DNA of 64,000 nt from NCBI RefSeq assembly GCF_900129825.1, contig NZ_FQWZ01000003.1, positions 240,353 through 304,352 on the forward strand. The letters are read 5' to 3'. Below the pieces are notes generated by a model. It did not search any database, was not told the origin of the DNA, and saw nothing but the letters and a program-made list of their open reading frames with translations. The translations under genes were made by a program, and so were the position numbers. The DNA is from Hydrocarboniphaga daqingensis (GTDB taxonomy: Bacteria; Pseudomonadota; Gammaproteobacteria; Nevskiales; Nevskiaceae). Positions 47,262 through 55,497 of the stretch are shown in pieces (the first letter of the stretch is position 1; each line of letters begins with the position of its first letter).

Positions 47262-47929
47262 GCGCCGCCAACGACGCAGCGGATCGGCTGCTGTACGACT
47301 ACTGGCGTAGCTCGGCCGCATTTCGAGTGCGCATCGCGCTGCGGCTCAAGGGCTTGGACTACGAGCCGCATGCAGTCCATCTGCTGCGCGACGGCGGACA
47401 GCAACACGCCGACGCCTATCGAGTGATCAACCCGCAGGGATTGATCCCGGCGCTAAAGATCGATGGTGCGCTGCTGACCCAATCGCTGGCGATCATTGAG
47501 TATCTCGACGAGGCCTATCCGCAGCCGCCGCTGTTGCCGGGCAACGCAATGCAGCGCGCGGCGATCCGCTCGCTGTCGCTGCAGATCGCCTGTGATATCC
47601 ATCCGCTGAACAATCTGCGGGTGCTGAACCGGCTCAAGGCGCAGTTTGGTGCCGCCGAGACGCAGCGGACCGCGTGGATGCAGCACTGGATGCAGCTCGG
47701 CTTCGCCGCGCTCGAGCCGCGCCTGTCGGCGATGTCGGACGGTCGCCGCCACTGTGTCGGCGATCAGATCACGATGGCCGATGTCGTGCTAGTGCCGCAG
47801 GTGTTCAATGCAAGACGTTTCGATCTGCCGATGGACGCATACCCGACGATCTGCCGCTTGAGCGACGCGGCGATGCAGCTCGACGCGTTCCAGCGCGCTG
47901 CGCCGCAGCAGCAGCCCGACGCGGAGTAG
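47258..47929 (+). CDS. maiA: Maleylacetoacetate isomerase (zeta-class GST)
   Basis: A 223-residue glutathione-dependent isomerase. The zeta-class signature RSSAAFRVRIALRLKGLDYE (SSxxxRVRIAL) lies near residue 17, and the glutathione-contact block ALLTQSLAIIEYLDEAYP follows. A C-terminal helical domain contains NNLRVLNRL and VGDQITMADVVLVPQV. It converts maleylacetoacetate to fumarylacetoacetate, the substrate of the previous gene. ATG 47258 overlaps fahA; it is the last gene of the operon. Confidence 0.92.
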   Translation: MSAANDAADRLLYDYWRSSAAFRVRIALRLKGLDYEPHAVHLLRDGGQQHADAYRVINPQGLIPALKIDGALLTQSLAIIEYLDEAYPQPPLLPGNAMQRAAIRSLSLQIACDIHPLNNLRVLNRLKAQFGAAETQRTAWMQHWMQLGFAALEPRLSAMSDGRRHCVGDQITMADVVLVPQVFNARRFDLPMDAYPTICRLSDAAMQLDAFQRAAPQQQPDAE

Positions 47930-47950
47930 CGCGTCGATCGCCACTGGGCG

Positions 47951-48631
47951 TCAACGTCGCCGATTCGGCAAGGCCATCAAGCGATCCCCGGCGATGCCGA
48001 TCACGCGATCGCCATCAACAGCCTCGATCGGATGGCCGCCGGTAAATCCGCCGAACGACGGCAGCACCGCATGATCCTGCCGCAGCCAGAAAACCGGCAG
48101 CCGCAGCCGGTCGCGGGTGCTCGTCAGGTTCAATACCGGGTGTAGGTGCCCGCCAAGCGCGTAGCCCGTCGTGATCGAACGCGGCGCGGTTGCGTCATGC
48201 ATCAGCACGAACGGTGGTTCGTCGGCTGGTTCCTCGCGCCAGTTCAGTTGCCATGCGGCGGGCACGCCGTCGATGCGGTCATGGTTGCCGCGCACCACGT
48301 CGATCCGCAGTGATGCGTGTTGTCTCCGAAAGCGGTCCATGTCGGCGAACCAAGGCTCGTCGGCGACCAAGCGTGCATGGAACAAGTCGCCGAGCACCAG
48401 CAGCCGCTCGGCGCCGTGGTCCAGCAGCAGCGCCGCAAGACGAGCCAGGTCGTCGCCCGTGCTGCCGCTGGGTACGGCGACGCCGGCACGGCGGAACACG
48501 CTGTCCTTGCCCAGGTGCACGTCGGCGACGATCAGCGTGCGGCGTCGCGGCCAGTACAGCGCGCGTCGTGCATCGAGCCGTACCGATTCGCCGGCCAGCG
48601 CCACGTCCAGCGTCTGCGTTGGATCAAGCAC
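47951..48631 (-). CDS. pdeM: Ligase-associated DNA-damage metallophosphoesterase
   Basis: A 226-residue calcineurin-like phosphoesterase of the PdeM type. The metal-binding blocks are IVADVHLGKD, VLGDLFHARL, VRGNHDR, a His in VLMHDA and GHLHPVLNL, all in standard order. Family members sit in a DNA-repair cluster with an ATP-dependent ligase, an exonuclease and a DEXH helicase. Here only the helicase is adjacent; it overlaps this gene by 8 bases and lies upstream on the same strand. The start is GTG 48631. An endo- or exonuclease function in repair is inferred from the family. Confidence 0.87.
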   Translation of the reverse strand: MLDPTQTLDVALAGESVRLDARRALYWPRRRTLIVADVHLGKDSVFRRAGVAVPSGSTGDDLARLAALLLDHGAERLLVLGDLFHARLVADEPWFADMDRFRRQHASLRIDVVRGNHDRIDGVPAAWQLNWREEPADEPPFVLMHDATAPRSITTGYALGGHLHPVLNLTSTRDRLRLPVFWLRQDHAVLPSFGGFTGGHPIEAVDGDRVIGIAGDRLMALPNRRR

Positions 48632-51110
48632 GACTGCTTACGCGGCGGCGGCGCGTCGTCGATGTCGCTGCCGGCTCGGACTGGGCCGCGGCTTCGAGTT
48701 CTTCGAGCATCCGCGCGACGCGCTCGCTGACGCCCTCGCTCGATACGCGATGCTGATTGAGTCGGTCGGCCCATAGCGGAAAGCCAAGTGGTGTCAAGCG
48801 GTCGACGTCGATCAACCTGATTTGTTCCGACTGCATCTGCTGCAGGCTGTCGCGCAGGCGCTGGTAGTCGAGTTGCTGTTCCAGTGCCTCACGCAGTGCT
48901 TGCGCTGTCAGCCGATTGTCCGGGTCGTAGCGCGCCAGCACATCGTAGATCAGGCCGCTCGAGGCCTGGATCTGTTTGACGGTCTTGCCGCCGCTGCCCG
49001 GATAGCCGTCAAACACCAGGCCGGCGATCCGTGCGATCTCGCGGAAGCGACGCTTGGCCATCTCGGAAGCGTTGATGCTGGCCGGCAGGTCGTGCTCCAG
49101 GCGGTCGGTGCTCAGCAGCGCGCGCAGGCCGTCGGCGTCGAGGTCGGGCAGGGTCCGCGCCAACAGTTCGAAACCGTAGTCGTTGACTGAAAAACTGCAG
49201 GTCAGCGGCGCGCGTTGCGCCAGGCGATAGGCCAGCAGCGCCGATAGACCTTCGTGTACATGACGCCCGGCCATCGGATAGACGAACCAATGATGGCCCT
49301 CACGCGAACGCATGCGCTCCACCAGCAGCAGGCCCGGTTCCGGCAATGCCGACCAGCGTCGTTGCACGCTCAGCAGCGGCTGCAGCGCGGTAAGTTCAGG
49401 CGACGCCGCATCGGTGTGATCGCCCTCGGCCAGCAGTTCGCGGACCACGCCGGCCAGTTCCGACGATAACGGCATGCGTCCGCCCATCCATCGCGGAATC
49501 ACGCTGCTGCCGGTCGCCGGTTTGACGTAGGCGACCATGTCGCGGACGCGCACCAGCGCAACGCGACGCCCGGCAAAGAAGAACCCATCGCCCGGCTTGA
49601 GTCGTGCGACGAAGCTTTCTTCGACGCTGCCCAGTGATGCGCCGCGCTGGTAGCTGACGCGCATCATCGAGTCGGACACGATCGTACCGACCGCCATTCG
49701 GTGTCGTCGTGCCAGCGTCGCATCATCCACGTGCAACAGGCCGTCGCGCTCGACCACTTTGCGATATTGCGGATAGGCGGCCAGTGCGCTGCCGCCGCGC
49801 ATCACGAAGTCCAGCACCCAGGCCCATTCGGCGTCGCCGAGGCCGTGATAGGCATGCGTGCCGTTGATCTCAGCGCGTAGCTGATCGGCGCTCAGGCTCG
49901 ACGTCAGCGCCAGCGTCACGACATGCTGGGCCAGCACATCCAGGCAGTGCCGCAGCGGCGTTCGGGCTTCGATCAGCCCGGCGCCAGCGGCGCGGCGCGC
50001 GGCAGCGAACTCGGCCAGCTCCAGCGCCATCGTCGGGACACAGACGATGCGGCTGGTTTGGCCCGGCTGATGGCCGCTGCGGCCGGCACGTTGTAGCAGA
50101 CGCGCCACGCCCTTGGGCCCGCCGATCTGGATCACCTGATCCACCGGCGTGAAGTCCACGCCCAGATCGAGGCTCGATGTCGCAACCACCGCGCGCAGCG
50201 CTCCGGTCTTGATGCCGGCTTCGACGTCGCGGCGCATTCCGGCGTCCAGCGACCCGTGATGCAAGCCGATCGGCCAGTCTGGCAACGCAGCGCCGATTGC
50301 GTCGAACCAGCGCTCGGCTTGTGCGCGCGTGTTGGTGAACACCAGCGAGCTGCACGCCGCATTCAGCGCCTCGATCACCTGCGGTAGTTGCGGCAGGCCC
50401 AGATGTCCGGCCCACGGAAAGCGCTGTATCGCCGGTGGCAGCAGCGTTTCGATCACGGTGTGCTTGGGCGAGACACCGGCCACAATCTGGGCCGTTCGAT
50501 CGACGCCGACCAACACGCGCGCGGCTTGCTCGAGATTGCCGAGCGTTGCCGACAATCCCCAGGTTCGCAATGACGGCGCCAGTGCCCGCAAGCGCGATAG
50601 GCACAGTTCCGTCTGCACGCCGCGCTTGCTGCCGAGCAGCTCATGCCATTCATCGATGATCACCGCGTGCAGGCCGGTAAACTGTGGGATCAGGTCGGCG
50701 TACGACAGCAGCAGCGATAGCGATTCGGGCGTCGTCACCAGCGCCTGCGGCATCTGCCGGCGCTGCCTGGCGCGGGCGGCGCTGCCGGTGTCGCCGGTAC
50801 GCAGCTCGACGCTCCAGCCCGCGCCGAGCGCATCACTGGCCTGCTGCAAGCCGGCCGCGGTATCGGCCGCCAGTGCGCGCATCGGCGTGATCCACAGTAC
50901 CCGCAGCGGCTCGTCGGCACCGCGGGACTGCAACAGTGCGGCGATCCACGCGGCCAGCGTTTTGCCGGCGCCGGTGGGGGCGTGGATCAGGCCCGACTGC
51001 CCGGCCGCATAGGCCGCCCAGCACTGACGCTGGAACTCGAATACGCGCCAATTGCGCGCGGCATACCAGGTTTCGACATCGGCGATCGTGGGCATCGCCA
51101 AAGTATGCAT
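48624..51110 (-). CDS. Ligase-associated DEXH-box helicase (Lhr family)
   Basis: An 828-residue Lhr-type helicase. The helicase core has Walker A APTGAGKT (44-51), the DEWH motif in AVIIDEWHELLGSKRG, SATLGN, and motif VI QRAGRSGH. A winged-helix and a large C-terminal domain follow (GDGFFFAGRRVALVRVRDMVAYVKPA). These remodel DNA during repair. ATG 51110 has AAGGA just upstream; an in-frame ATG at 51095 is an alternative. The open frame continues 1.5 kb further upstream but is there only an antisense shadow of the cyclase gene. Confidence 0.9.
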   Translation of the reverse strand: MHTLAMPTIADVETWYAARNWRVFEFQRQCWAAYAAGQSGLIHAPTGAGKTLAAWIAALLQSRGADEPLRVLWITPMRALAADTAAGLQQASDALGAGWSVELRTGDTGSAARARQRRQMPQALVTTPESLSLLLSYADLIPQFTGLHAVIIDEWHELLGSKRGVQTELCLSRLRALAPSLRTWGLSATLGNLEQAARVLVGVDRTAQIVAGVSPKHTVIETLLPPAIQRFPWAGHLGLPQLPQVIEALNAACSSLVFTNTRAQAERWFDAIGAALPDWPIGLHHGSLDAGMRRDVEAGIKTGALRAVVATSSLDLGVDFTPVDQVIQIGGPKGVARLLQRAGRSGHQPGQTSRIVCVPTMALELAEFAAARRAAGAGLIEARTPLRHCLDVLAQHVVTLALTSSLSADQLRAEINGTHAYHGLGDAEWAWVLDFVMRGGSALAAYPQYRKVVERDGLLHVDDATLARRHRMAVGTIVSDSMMRVSYQRGASLGSVEESFVARLKPGDGFFFAGRRVALVRVRDMVAYVKPATGSSVIPRWMGGRMPLSSELAGVVRELLAEGDHTDAASPELTALQPLLSVQRRWSALPEPGLLLVERMRSREGHHWFVYPMAGRHVHEGLSALLAYRLAQRAPLTCSFSVNDYGFELLARTLPDLDADGLRALLSTDRLEHDLPASINASEMAKRRFREIARIAGLVFDGYPGSGGKTVKQIQASSGLIYDVLARYDPDNRLTAQALREALEQQLDYQRLRDSLQQMQSEQIRLIDVDRLTPLGFPLWADRLNQHRVSSEGVSERVARMLEELEAAAQSEPAATSTTRRRRVSSRA

Positions 51111-51200
51111 TGATCCTTCGCACCGCCGCGCTTGCCGCACGGGAGCGCTGGGCTCAACATCGCGCGGTTCTCCACCGACTCTTGCGACGATCCGACGACG

Positions 51201-52487
51201 ATGACGGGCAGTGCCTTTTGGGTTGCCGCGCTGCTGGCCGTTGGCCTGGGTGCGATCTTCGTCTGGGCCGACCGGCGCAGCCCGTCGAGCCGCGCCCTGG
51301 CGCTGTGCCTGATCGTGATCGGGGTGCGCCTGGCGCTGGTGCCACTCGAGCACGCGATGGGCCCGAACAGCTTCTGGATCTACCAGATCGGCAGCCGCAG
51401 CCTGGAGACGCTGTCGATTCTGGCCGGCATCGAATGGGCACGGCGTGTCGCCGCCGACGCCAGTGCCACGCTCAAGCGGACCGTTGGCGTGCTGTTTCGC
51501 GTCTCCCAGGGCATCGCGCTGCTGTACGGCTTGCTGGTGATCGGCTACGTGGTCCTCGCACCCGACCAGGCGGCGGGCGAGGGTACCGGCTGGCTGCGGA
51601 TGCGCGGTTTGGCTTGGGCGCTGGTGCCGGTGTTGGCGACGGCGATTCTGCTGTCGACGATTGCGCTGGTGATTGTGCGCTTCACGCGCAAGGACCCGGC
51701 CGAGTCGGTGCGGCTGCGCGCGCTGATGGTCGCCGCGCCATTTCTGCTGACCGGCTTGGTGGTCAGCCGCGACTGGGTGCCGCTGCTGATCTCGTTCGGC
51801 TTGCTGATCTTCCTGTCCGGCGCGGTGCAATACCTGATCATCCAGGGCCAGCGCGGCGCGTCGATGCGGCAGTTCCTGTCGCCGGAGATCGCGCGTCTGC
51901 TGTCGACGCAGGGCATGGAGCAAGCGATGCGCCGCGAGCGGCGCCAGATCAGCATCGTCATCTGCGACTTGCGCGGCTTTACCGCCTATGCCCGAGAACA
52001 CGATTCCGATGGCGTCGTCGGCCTGCTGGAGCGCTATTACCGCGTCGTCGGCGCCGTCAGCCTGCAACATCGCGGCACCGTCAAAGACCATGCCGGTGAC
52101 GGCGTGCTGATCCTGGTCGGCGCGCCGCTGCCGGATCGCCGCCACGCACTGCATGCAGTGCGGCTCGCAGCCGAGCTGCGCGAGCGCGTCGGTCAGTTTC
52201 TGAAGGAAGCCGGAGTCGATCTGGGCATCGGCATCGGCGTGGCCACCGGCGATACGACGATCGGCGCTTTGCGCGGTGCGGGGCGGCTGGAGTATGCCGC
52301 CGTCGGCACGGCGGTGAACCTCGCAGCGCGGCTGTGCCAGCGTGCCGCCGACGGCGAGGTGCTGATCGACCAGACCACGTGCACGGCCGTCGCCGACGAC
52401 CCGCGCTATGCCGTCGACGCACGTGCTCCCGAGGTGATGAAGGGATTCAGCGATGCGGTACCGGTGTTTGCGCTGGCGACCGGCTGA
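51201..52487 (+). CDS. Membrane-bound class III adenylate/guanylate cyclase
   Basis: A 428-residue protein with an N-terminal membrane domain of about six helices (1-220), a short linker (RQFLSPEIARLLSTQGMEQAMRRE) and a class III cyclase domain. Metal-binding Asp residues lie in VICDLRGFTAYA and DHAGDGVLILVG. TVKDHAGD supplies the base-selecting Lys, and LEYAAVGTAVNLAARLCQRA the transition-state Asn/Arg. This suggests an active ATP cyclase. It is divergent from the helicase gene (90 bases). Confidence 0.87.
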   Translation: MTGSAFWVAALLAVGLGAIFVWADRRSPSSRALALCLIVIGVRLALVPLEHAMGPNSFWIYQIGSRSLETLSILAGIEWARRVAADASATLKRTVGVLFRVSQGIALLYGLLVIGYVVLAPDQAAGEGTGWLRMRGLAWALVPVLATAILLSTIALVIVRFTRKDPAESVRLRALMVAAPFLLTGLVVSRDWVPLLISFGLLIFLSGAVQYLIIQGQRGASMRQFLSPEIARLLSTQGMEQAMRRERRQISIVICDLRGFTAYAREHDSDGVVGLLERYYRVVGAVSLQHRGTVKDHAGDGVLILVGAPLPDRRHALHAVRLAAELRERVGQFLKEAGVDLGIGIGVATGDTTIGALRGAGRLEYAAVGTAVNLAARLCQRAADGEVLIDQTTCTAVADDPRYAVDARAPEVMKGFSDAVPVFALATG

Positions 52488-52677
52488 TGTTGTTGCATCG
52501 CCAGTACAGCCGCACCTGACAATCGGGTCAAGGGACGTTGGCCTGTAGCGGCGACGAACGTATTGCGCACCCGGCGGGAAATCGATCGTTATCTGACGCC
52601 GGAATCGACCGTCCGTGCCGATGCGGGCGCGATCGGCGACCGGCCATCGTTGCGCTCCGTCCGTCTGTCTGAAACTG

Positions 52678-54705
52678 ATGAACGTCATCGCGGTTGGCGT
52701 TCGGGTTTCCTACGCTAGCGATGTGAACATCACGCTCAATCCCCCGATCGGCGGGCTGCTGATACTGCTCGGTGCGGCTGCGCTGCTGATCGTGCTGGTG
52801 ATTGTGCTGATGTGGCGAGTCGAGGTTGCGATGCTTCGACGGCGCGTCGCCTACGGCGAGCGTCACCGTCGCGTGCAGGCCGATGCGCTGATCGACAGTG
52901 AGGTGATGTTGAGCAGTGTGTTCGATCAGGCACCGCAAGCGATTCTGGTGATCGACCGCAGCGGTCACATCGTCAGAGCCAATGACCACGCGGCCACGAT
53001 TTTCGCGATACCGCGACCGGCGTTGATCGGCAGCCCGGTCGACAACCTGATACCGGGCCACGCGCTGAGGTCGAGCATCGACCCATCCCTGGCTCAACGC
53101 GAAGTGGCGGCGGAGCGTGACCTTCCGGAACGACCGATCTATGCGATGCGCTCGGGCCAGACGTTTCCGATCGAGATTTTCAGCAACTGGATCGAGGTTG
53201 GCGGTGAACATCTGCAAGTGATGATGGCAACCGATATCTCGCGCCGCAGCAGCGCCGAACAGGCGCTGCGGGAGAGTGAGCAGCGCTTTCGGACGATCAT
53301 GGCCAATGCGCCGATCGGCATGGCGCTGATGTCGATCGAGGGCCGTTGGCTGGAGGTCAATCAGGCGATCTGCGACATCACCGGCTATAGCCGCGACGAG
53401 TTGTCACAGATGCGTTATCAGGACGGCGCCCATCCCGACGAGCTGGCACTCGATTTGAAGATGCTGGACCGTCTGATGGCAGGTGAAGCGCCCAGCTACC
53501 AGAGCGATCGTCGCGTCGTACGCAAGAACGGTGGCTATCTGTGGGTCGTGCTGGCGGTTTCGCTGGTGCGCAGCAACCAGGGCGAGCCGCGCTATTTCAT
53601 CGTCCAGATGAAAAACGCCGAGGAGCGTCGCAAGGCTGAAATGGCGCTGCGCGATGCGCTGGCGCTGCAGTCGAGCATCGTCAGTTCGGCGCCGACGAGC
53701 ATCATCACCACCGACGCCAGCGGATTGATCACCAGCATCAACCGCAACGCGCAGCGGCTGCTGCAGTATCGCGAGGCCGAATGCGTCGGTCAGATGAGCC
53801 AGGTCGCGTTGCACGATCAGACCGAGTTGTTGCTGCGCTCTCGCTTATTGATGGAGGAAGAAGACATTGAAGTGCTGGGTGACTTCGAAGCGGTCGTCGC
53901 CTATGCCAGTCGAGGACGCCAGGACCAGCGTCCTTGGACGTTCATCCGCAAAGACGGTCGCGGCGTGCCGGTGCTGATGTCGATATCGGCGCTGCGAGAC
54001 GACGTCGGCATCATCACCGGCTACTTGAGCATTGCCACCGATATCTCGGTGCAGAAGCGCCACGAAGTCGAGATGCGGGCCGCGCTGACCGAAAAGGAGA
54101 CGTTGCTGCGCGAGGTCTACCACCGGGTCAAGAACAATCTGCAGGTGGTCACCAGCCTGTTCAATCTGCAGCTGCGGACCTTGCCGGACAGTCCGGCACG
54201 TTCAGCGCTGGCCGATGCGGCCGGACGCGTCCGCGCAATGGCCCTGGTGCACGAAAAGCTCTACCAGTCGCGCAGCTTGGCGGCGATCGATCTGGGCGCG
54301 TACCTGTCCGACCTGGTCCAGCGTCTGGCGGTCTCCTCCGGCAGTGTGCAGCGGGGTATCGAGGTCGTCTGCAACAGCCCGCCGATGCCGATCGGCCTGG
54401 ACACCGCGGTGCCACTGGGTTTGATCGTCAACGAGCTGTTCAGCAATGCGTCCAAGCATGCGTTCGCCAACGGACGCAGCGGGCGCATCGACATCACGGT
54501 CGGTGTAACTGACGGTGGCGTCAGGATCGATGTCGTCGACGACGGCATCGGACTGCCGGACGATATCGGCAACCTGGCATCGACATCCCTAGGTTTGAAA
54601 CTGGTGCGCTCACTGTCGTCTCAGCTGGATGCCAGCTTCGATCTGCAGTCTGGCAGCGGCACCCGCGCCACGCTGGTGCTGCCGGTATCGCGCGTCGTTT
54701 CTTGA
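52678..54705 (+). CDS. PAS-domain sensor histidine kinase (HisKA_2 type)
   Basis: A 675-residue kinase with one membrane helix near the N-terminus (GGLLILLGAAALLIVLVIVLMW). Three PAS domains follow (about 75-205, 210-335, 340-470; note VFDQAPQAILVIDRSGHIVRAND, MANAPIGMALMSIEGRWLEVNQAI and VSSAPTSIITTDASGLITSINRNAQRLL). The phosphoacceptor block is LLREVYHRVKNNLQVVTSLF, and the ATPase has NELFSNASKHAF and DDGIGLPDD. This is the HisKA_2/HATPase group that commonly pairs with a stand-alone receiver. GTG 52723 is an alternative start. The response-regulator gene follows 73 bases on. Confidence 0.87.
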   Translation: MNVIAVGVRVSYASDVNITLNPPIGGLLILLGAAALLIVLVIVLMWRVEVAMLRRRVAYGERHRRVQADALIDSEVMLSSVFDQAPQAILVIDRSGHIVRANDHAATIFAIPRPALIGSPVDNLIPGHALRSSIDPSLAQREVAAERDLPERPIYAMRSGQTFPIEIFSNWIEVGGEHLQVMMATDISRRSSAEQALRESEQRFRTIMANAPIGMALMSIEGRWLEVNQAICDITGYSRDELSQMRYQDGAHPDELALDLKMLDRLMAGEAPSYQSDRRVVRKNGGYLWVVLAVSLVRSNQGEPRYFIVQMKNAEERRKAEMALRDALALQSSIVSSAPTSIITTDASGLITSINRNAQRLLQYREAECVGQMSQVALHDQTELLLRSRLLMEEEDIEVLGDFEAVVAYASRGRQDQRPWTFIRKDGRGVPVLMSISALRDDVGIITGYLSIATDISVQKRHEVEMRAALTEKETLLREVYHRVKNNLQVVTSLFNLQLRTLPDSPARSALADAAGRVRAMALVHEKLYQSRSLAAIDLGAYLSDLVQRLAVSSGSVQRGIEVVCNSPPMPIGLDTAVPLGLIVNELFSNASKHAFANGRSGRIDITVGVTDGGVRIDVVDDGIGLPDDIGNLASTSLGLKLVRSLSSQLDASFDLQSGSGTRATLVLPVSRVVS

Positions 54706-54778
54706 TCCCAGTACGCTGCCGTACTGATAATCTGGACCGTAGACTTCTCCAACCCACCGCAGCGACGGAAGCGCACCT

Positions 54779-55486
54779 ATGGCGGCATTGCTGATAGTCG
54801 AGGACGAGGCGATTGTTGCGCTTGATCTCGCGGCGCAGATCCAGGATTTAGGACACAAGGTGCTCGGCATTGCCGACAACGCCGAGGACGCGATCCGCCT
54901 CGCGCGCGAAAAACAGCCGGATCTGGTGTTGATGGACGTCGTCATCAAAGGGCCGCGTGACGGCGTCGAAGCGGCACAAGTCATTCAGCGCGACTTGGCG
55001 ATTCCGGTGGTCTTCCTGACCGCATACAGCGACACGCTGACGGTGGACCGGCTTACCCAGGTCGGACCGTTCGGCTATCTGACCAAGCCGTTCCTGGGTC
55101 GCGATCTGAAGGCCGCGATCCAGCTCGCGTCATTCAAGGGTCAGGCCGAAGCGCATCTGCGCGAGGCACACCACTGGCTGGCATCGGCGCTGGGCAGCGT
55201 CACTGACGGCATCATCGCCATCGATCCCGATGGACGAGTGCGCTTCGTCAATGCAGCCGCCGAGCAGATCATCGGCTGGCTCAACGACGACGCCGAAGGT
55301 CGGCCCTTGTCGCAGGTGCTGCAATTGAAGGAAGCGCTTGAGCCAGGCCCCGAGCGGACCATCGCAACGCTGGTCGACCGCGACGGGGCCTCCCGCCGCA
55401 TCGAAGTCAGCCGCGCGCCGATTGCCAGCAGCGCCGGACCGGCGCTGGGCACGATGGTGATGCTGCGCGCCTTGGGCAACGACTGA
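54779..55486 (+). CDS. Response regulator with C-terminal PAS domain
   Basis: A 235-residue REC-PAS protein. The receiver domain has the acidic pair in IVEDEAIVALD, phosphoacceptor Asp53 in LVLMDVVIKG, the Thr in VVFLTAYSD and Lys in YLTKPF. A PAS domain follows (ASALGSVTDGIIAIDPDGRVRFVNAAAEQIIGW). There is no DNA-binding or enzyme output domain, so it may act through protein partners or a phosphorelay, or the PAS domain may bind a ligand. It is the probable partner of the kinase directly upstream. Confidence 0.87.
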   Translation: MAALLIVEDEAIVALDLAAQIQDLGHKVLGIADNAEDAIRLAREKQPDLVLMDVVIKGPRDGVEAAQVIQRDLAIPVVFLTAYSDTLTVDRLTQVGPFGYLTKPFLGRDLKAAIQLASFKGQAEAHLREAHHWLASALGSVTDGIIAIDPDGRVRFVNAAAEQIIGWLNDDAEGRPLSQVLQLKEALEPGPERTIATLVDRDGASRRIEVSRAPIASSAGPALGTMVMLRALGND

Positions 55487-55497
55487 CCGCGCGGGAT

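Noticed and set aside
51111-52688. 1.5-kb upstream extension of the Lhr-helicase frame
   Set aside because: It overlaps the cyclase gene on the other strand, is His/Gln-rich, and the helicase family begins near residue 1 of the chosen start.
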